Assembly (NCBI GenBank): GCA_036555755.1
Contig: DATBKS010000173.1
Span: 1-6,373 of the forward strand
Length of the DNA stretch: 6,373 nt
From: JAICJR01 sp036555755
Lineage (GTDB): Bacteria > Actinomycetota > Thermoleophilia > Solirubrobacterales > Thermoleophilaceae
Direction: 5' to 3'
This document shows, one piece after another, positions 5,578 to 6,373 of this stretch. The first letter of the stretch is position 1. Each line of letters opens with the position of its first letter. The position numbers were made by a program, and so were the translations under genes. A model generated the notes under the pieces. The model saw only the letters and a list, made by a program, of their open reading frames with translations. It was not told where the DNA came from and did no database searches.

Positions 5578-5615
5578 GGGGGGCGAAAAAGGGGTCGCCG
5601 GGCACTTAGGCAGGC

Positions 5616-6320
5616 ATGGACTCCCACCGGCTGCTCCTCCTGGAGGACGACGAGGCCACCGCCTCCTTCCTCGCCGACAACCTCGCCGCCGACGGCTTCC
5701 GCGTCACCACCGCGGCGGGCGCGGGCGAGGGCTGGCGCGCGATCGAGCTGCGCCACCCGTCGCTCGTGCTGCTCGATCTCGGGCTCGCGGACGGCAGCGG
5801 CCTCGAACTGCTCGACCGCCTGCGCGCATCCGACGGCATCGCCTCGCGCGTCGACCCGCTGCTCCCCGTGATCGTGGTGAGCGGCCGGGCTTCAGATGTG
5901 GACCGCGTGCGTGGCCTCGCCCGCGGCGCCGACGACTACATGGCCAAGCCGTTCTCGTATCCCGAGCTGGTGGCGCGCATCCGCGCCGTCCTGCGGCGGT
6001 CGGACGGGCGCAGTGCGCGCGGGGCCATGCGGATCGGCGACCTCGCAATCGACCCGTACACGCGCCGCGTCTCGCTCAGCGGCCAGCCCATCGAGCTATC
6101 GAAGAAGGAGTTCTCGCTGCTGCAGAAGCTGGCGACCGACCCGACTCGCGTCTTCCTGAAGGCGGACTTGCTGCGCGAGGTGTGGGGCTTCGACGTGCCG
6201 GTGGCCACGCGAACCCTGGACGCGCACGCCTGCCGGCTGCGCAAGAAGCTCGCGGCCTCGCCGCGCGAGTTCGTCCTGACGGTGCGGGGCGTTGGCTACC
6301 GCCTCACGGAGGAGCTGTGA
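5616..6320 (+). CDS. OmpR/PhoB-type DNA-binding response regulator
   Basis: This 234-residue protein is a complete two-component response regulator. The receiver domain (about 4-125) has the acidic pocket Glu10-Asp11-Asp12, the phosphoacceptor Asp54 in LVLLDLGL, the switch residue Ser89 in VIVVSGR, Tyr108, and Lys111 in the KPF motif, so phosphorylation looks functional. The loop before the fourth strand (GIASRVDPLLP, 74-84) is several residues longer than in E. coli OmpR or PhoB. The C-terminal winged-helix domain (about 137-232) shows IELSKKEFSLLQKLA, the RTLDAHACRLRKKL recognition helix and the terminal VRGVGYRL hairpin typical of the family. The start at 5616 gives a normal N-terminus, with only a weak AGG upstream. 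The gene overlaps the next one by 4 nt (GTGA), the usual arrangement with a sensor kinase. The stimulus cannot be read from the sequence; the dyads upstream may be autoregulatory sites. Confidence 0.95.
   Translation: MDSHRLLLLEDDEATASFLADNLAADGFRVTTAAGAGEGWRAIELRHPSLVLLDLGLADGSGLELLDRLRASDGIASRVDPLLPVIVVSGRASDVDRVRGLARGADDYMAKPFSYPELVARIRAVLRRSDGRSARGAMRIGDLAIDPYTRRVSLSGQPIELSKKEFSLLQKLATDPTRVFLKADLLREVWGFDVPVATRTLDAHACRLRKKLAASPREFVLTVRGVGYRLTEEL
6308..6314 (+). promoter_or_regulatory. Ribosome-binding site supporting the GTG start at 6317
   Basis: GGAGGAG lies inside the last codons of the response regulator gene, with its GGAGG core 4 nt before a GTG that overlaps the regulator's TGA. 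It is the best Shine-Dalgarno match before any gene start in this window and is the main support for the partial gene that follows. Confidence 0.6.
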
Positions 6321-6373
6321 CGGCGCTGGCACTGTGCGGCTGGCTCGCGGCGGCGCTGGCGGTTGCGCGTGTG
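6317..6373 (+). CDS. N-terminus of a probable membrane sensor histidine kinase (partial)
   Basis: Nineteen codons are present before the window ends, starting from GTG in a GTGA overlap with the response regulator stop. The peptide begins MTALALCGWLAAALAVAR, a nearly uninterrupted hydrophobic segment consistent with a first transmembrane helix. Position and overlap suggest the partner kinase of the response regulator. No kinase motif (H-box, ATP-binding domain) is within the window, so the identity is inferred from context only; any small membrane protein would also fit. Confidence 0.55.
   Translation, partial: MTALALCGWLAAALAVARV

Noticed and set aside
5582..5599. GGCGA/TCGCC dyad as a stand-alone regulatory site
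   Set aside because: A 5-bp GC-rich stem with an 8-nt loop is expected by chance in DNA of this composition; I mention it only as part of the intergenic region.
1..6373. CRISPR arrays, tRNA genes, insertion-sequence ends or phage genes
   Set aside because: No regularly spaced repeats, no cloverleaf-like segment, and no transposase, integrase or terminal repeats were visible; nearly all bases are accounted for by housekeeping-type genes.

Overview
The window is GC-rich (roughly 70% by eye) and densely packed, with almost no non-coding DNA. Codon bias, very short or negative gene spacing, poor Shine-Dalgarno sequences and the flavour of the proteins (actinobacterial-type OmpR regulator, Rho with a long charged N-terminal linker) suggest a high-GC actinobacterium, possibly of the Thermoleophilia/Solirubrobacterales type. 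That placement is inference; there is no rRNA or marker gene here to fix it.

Layout. Positions 1-84 hold the C-terminal end of a probable MarR-type regulator. Positions 98-5027 hold five co-directional genes with gaps of -8, -4, +4 and +12 nt, so probably one transcription unit: a cyclic 2,3-diphosphoglycerate synthetase, a 2-phosphoglycerate kinase, a transaldolase of the small TalC/MipB type, a Rho-like protein whose ATPase site is visibly dismantled, and a ketopantoate-reductase-family dehydrogenase. A convergent hypothetical gene on the minus strand (5024-5491, start uncertain) shares the palindromic CTAG stop with the dehydrogenase gene. A short divergent intergenic region (about 5492-5615) carries several inverted repeats. 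Last come an OmpR/PhoB-type response regulator (5616-6320) and, overlapping its stop by 4 nt, the first 19 codons of a hydrophobic protein that is probably its sensor kinase.

How the genes may work together. The first two genes encode both dedicated steps from the glycolytic intermediate 2-phosphoglycerate to cyclic 2,3-diphosphoglycerate (cDPG), a solute and phosphate store known from thermophilic methanogens. The transaldolase overlaps the kinase gene and links pentose phosphates to glycolysis, so the first three genes form a plausible central-carbon module. The Rho-like gene keeps the Rho N-terminal helix bundle and the RNA-binding OB fold but lacks the Walker A lysine, the catalytic glutamate, the arginine finger and the C-terminal end, while keeping an open reading frame. 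The two most notable points are this apparent pseudo-Rho and a complete cDPG gene pair outside the methanogens.
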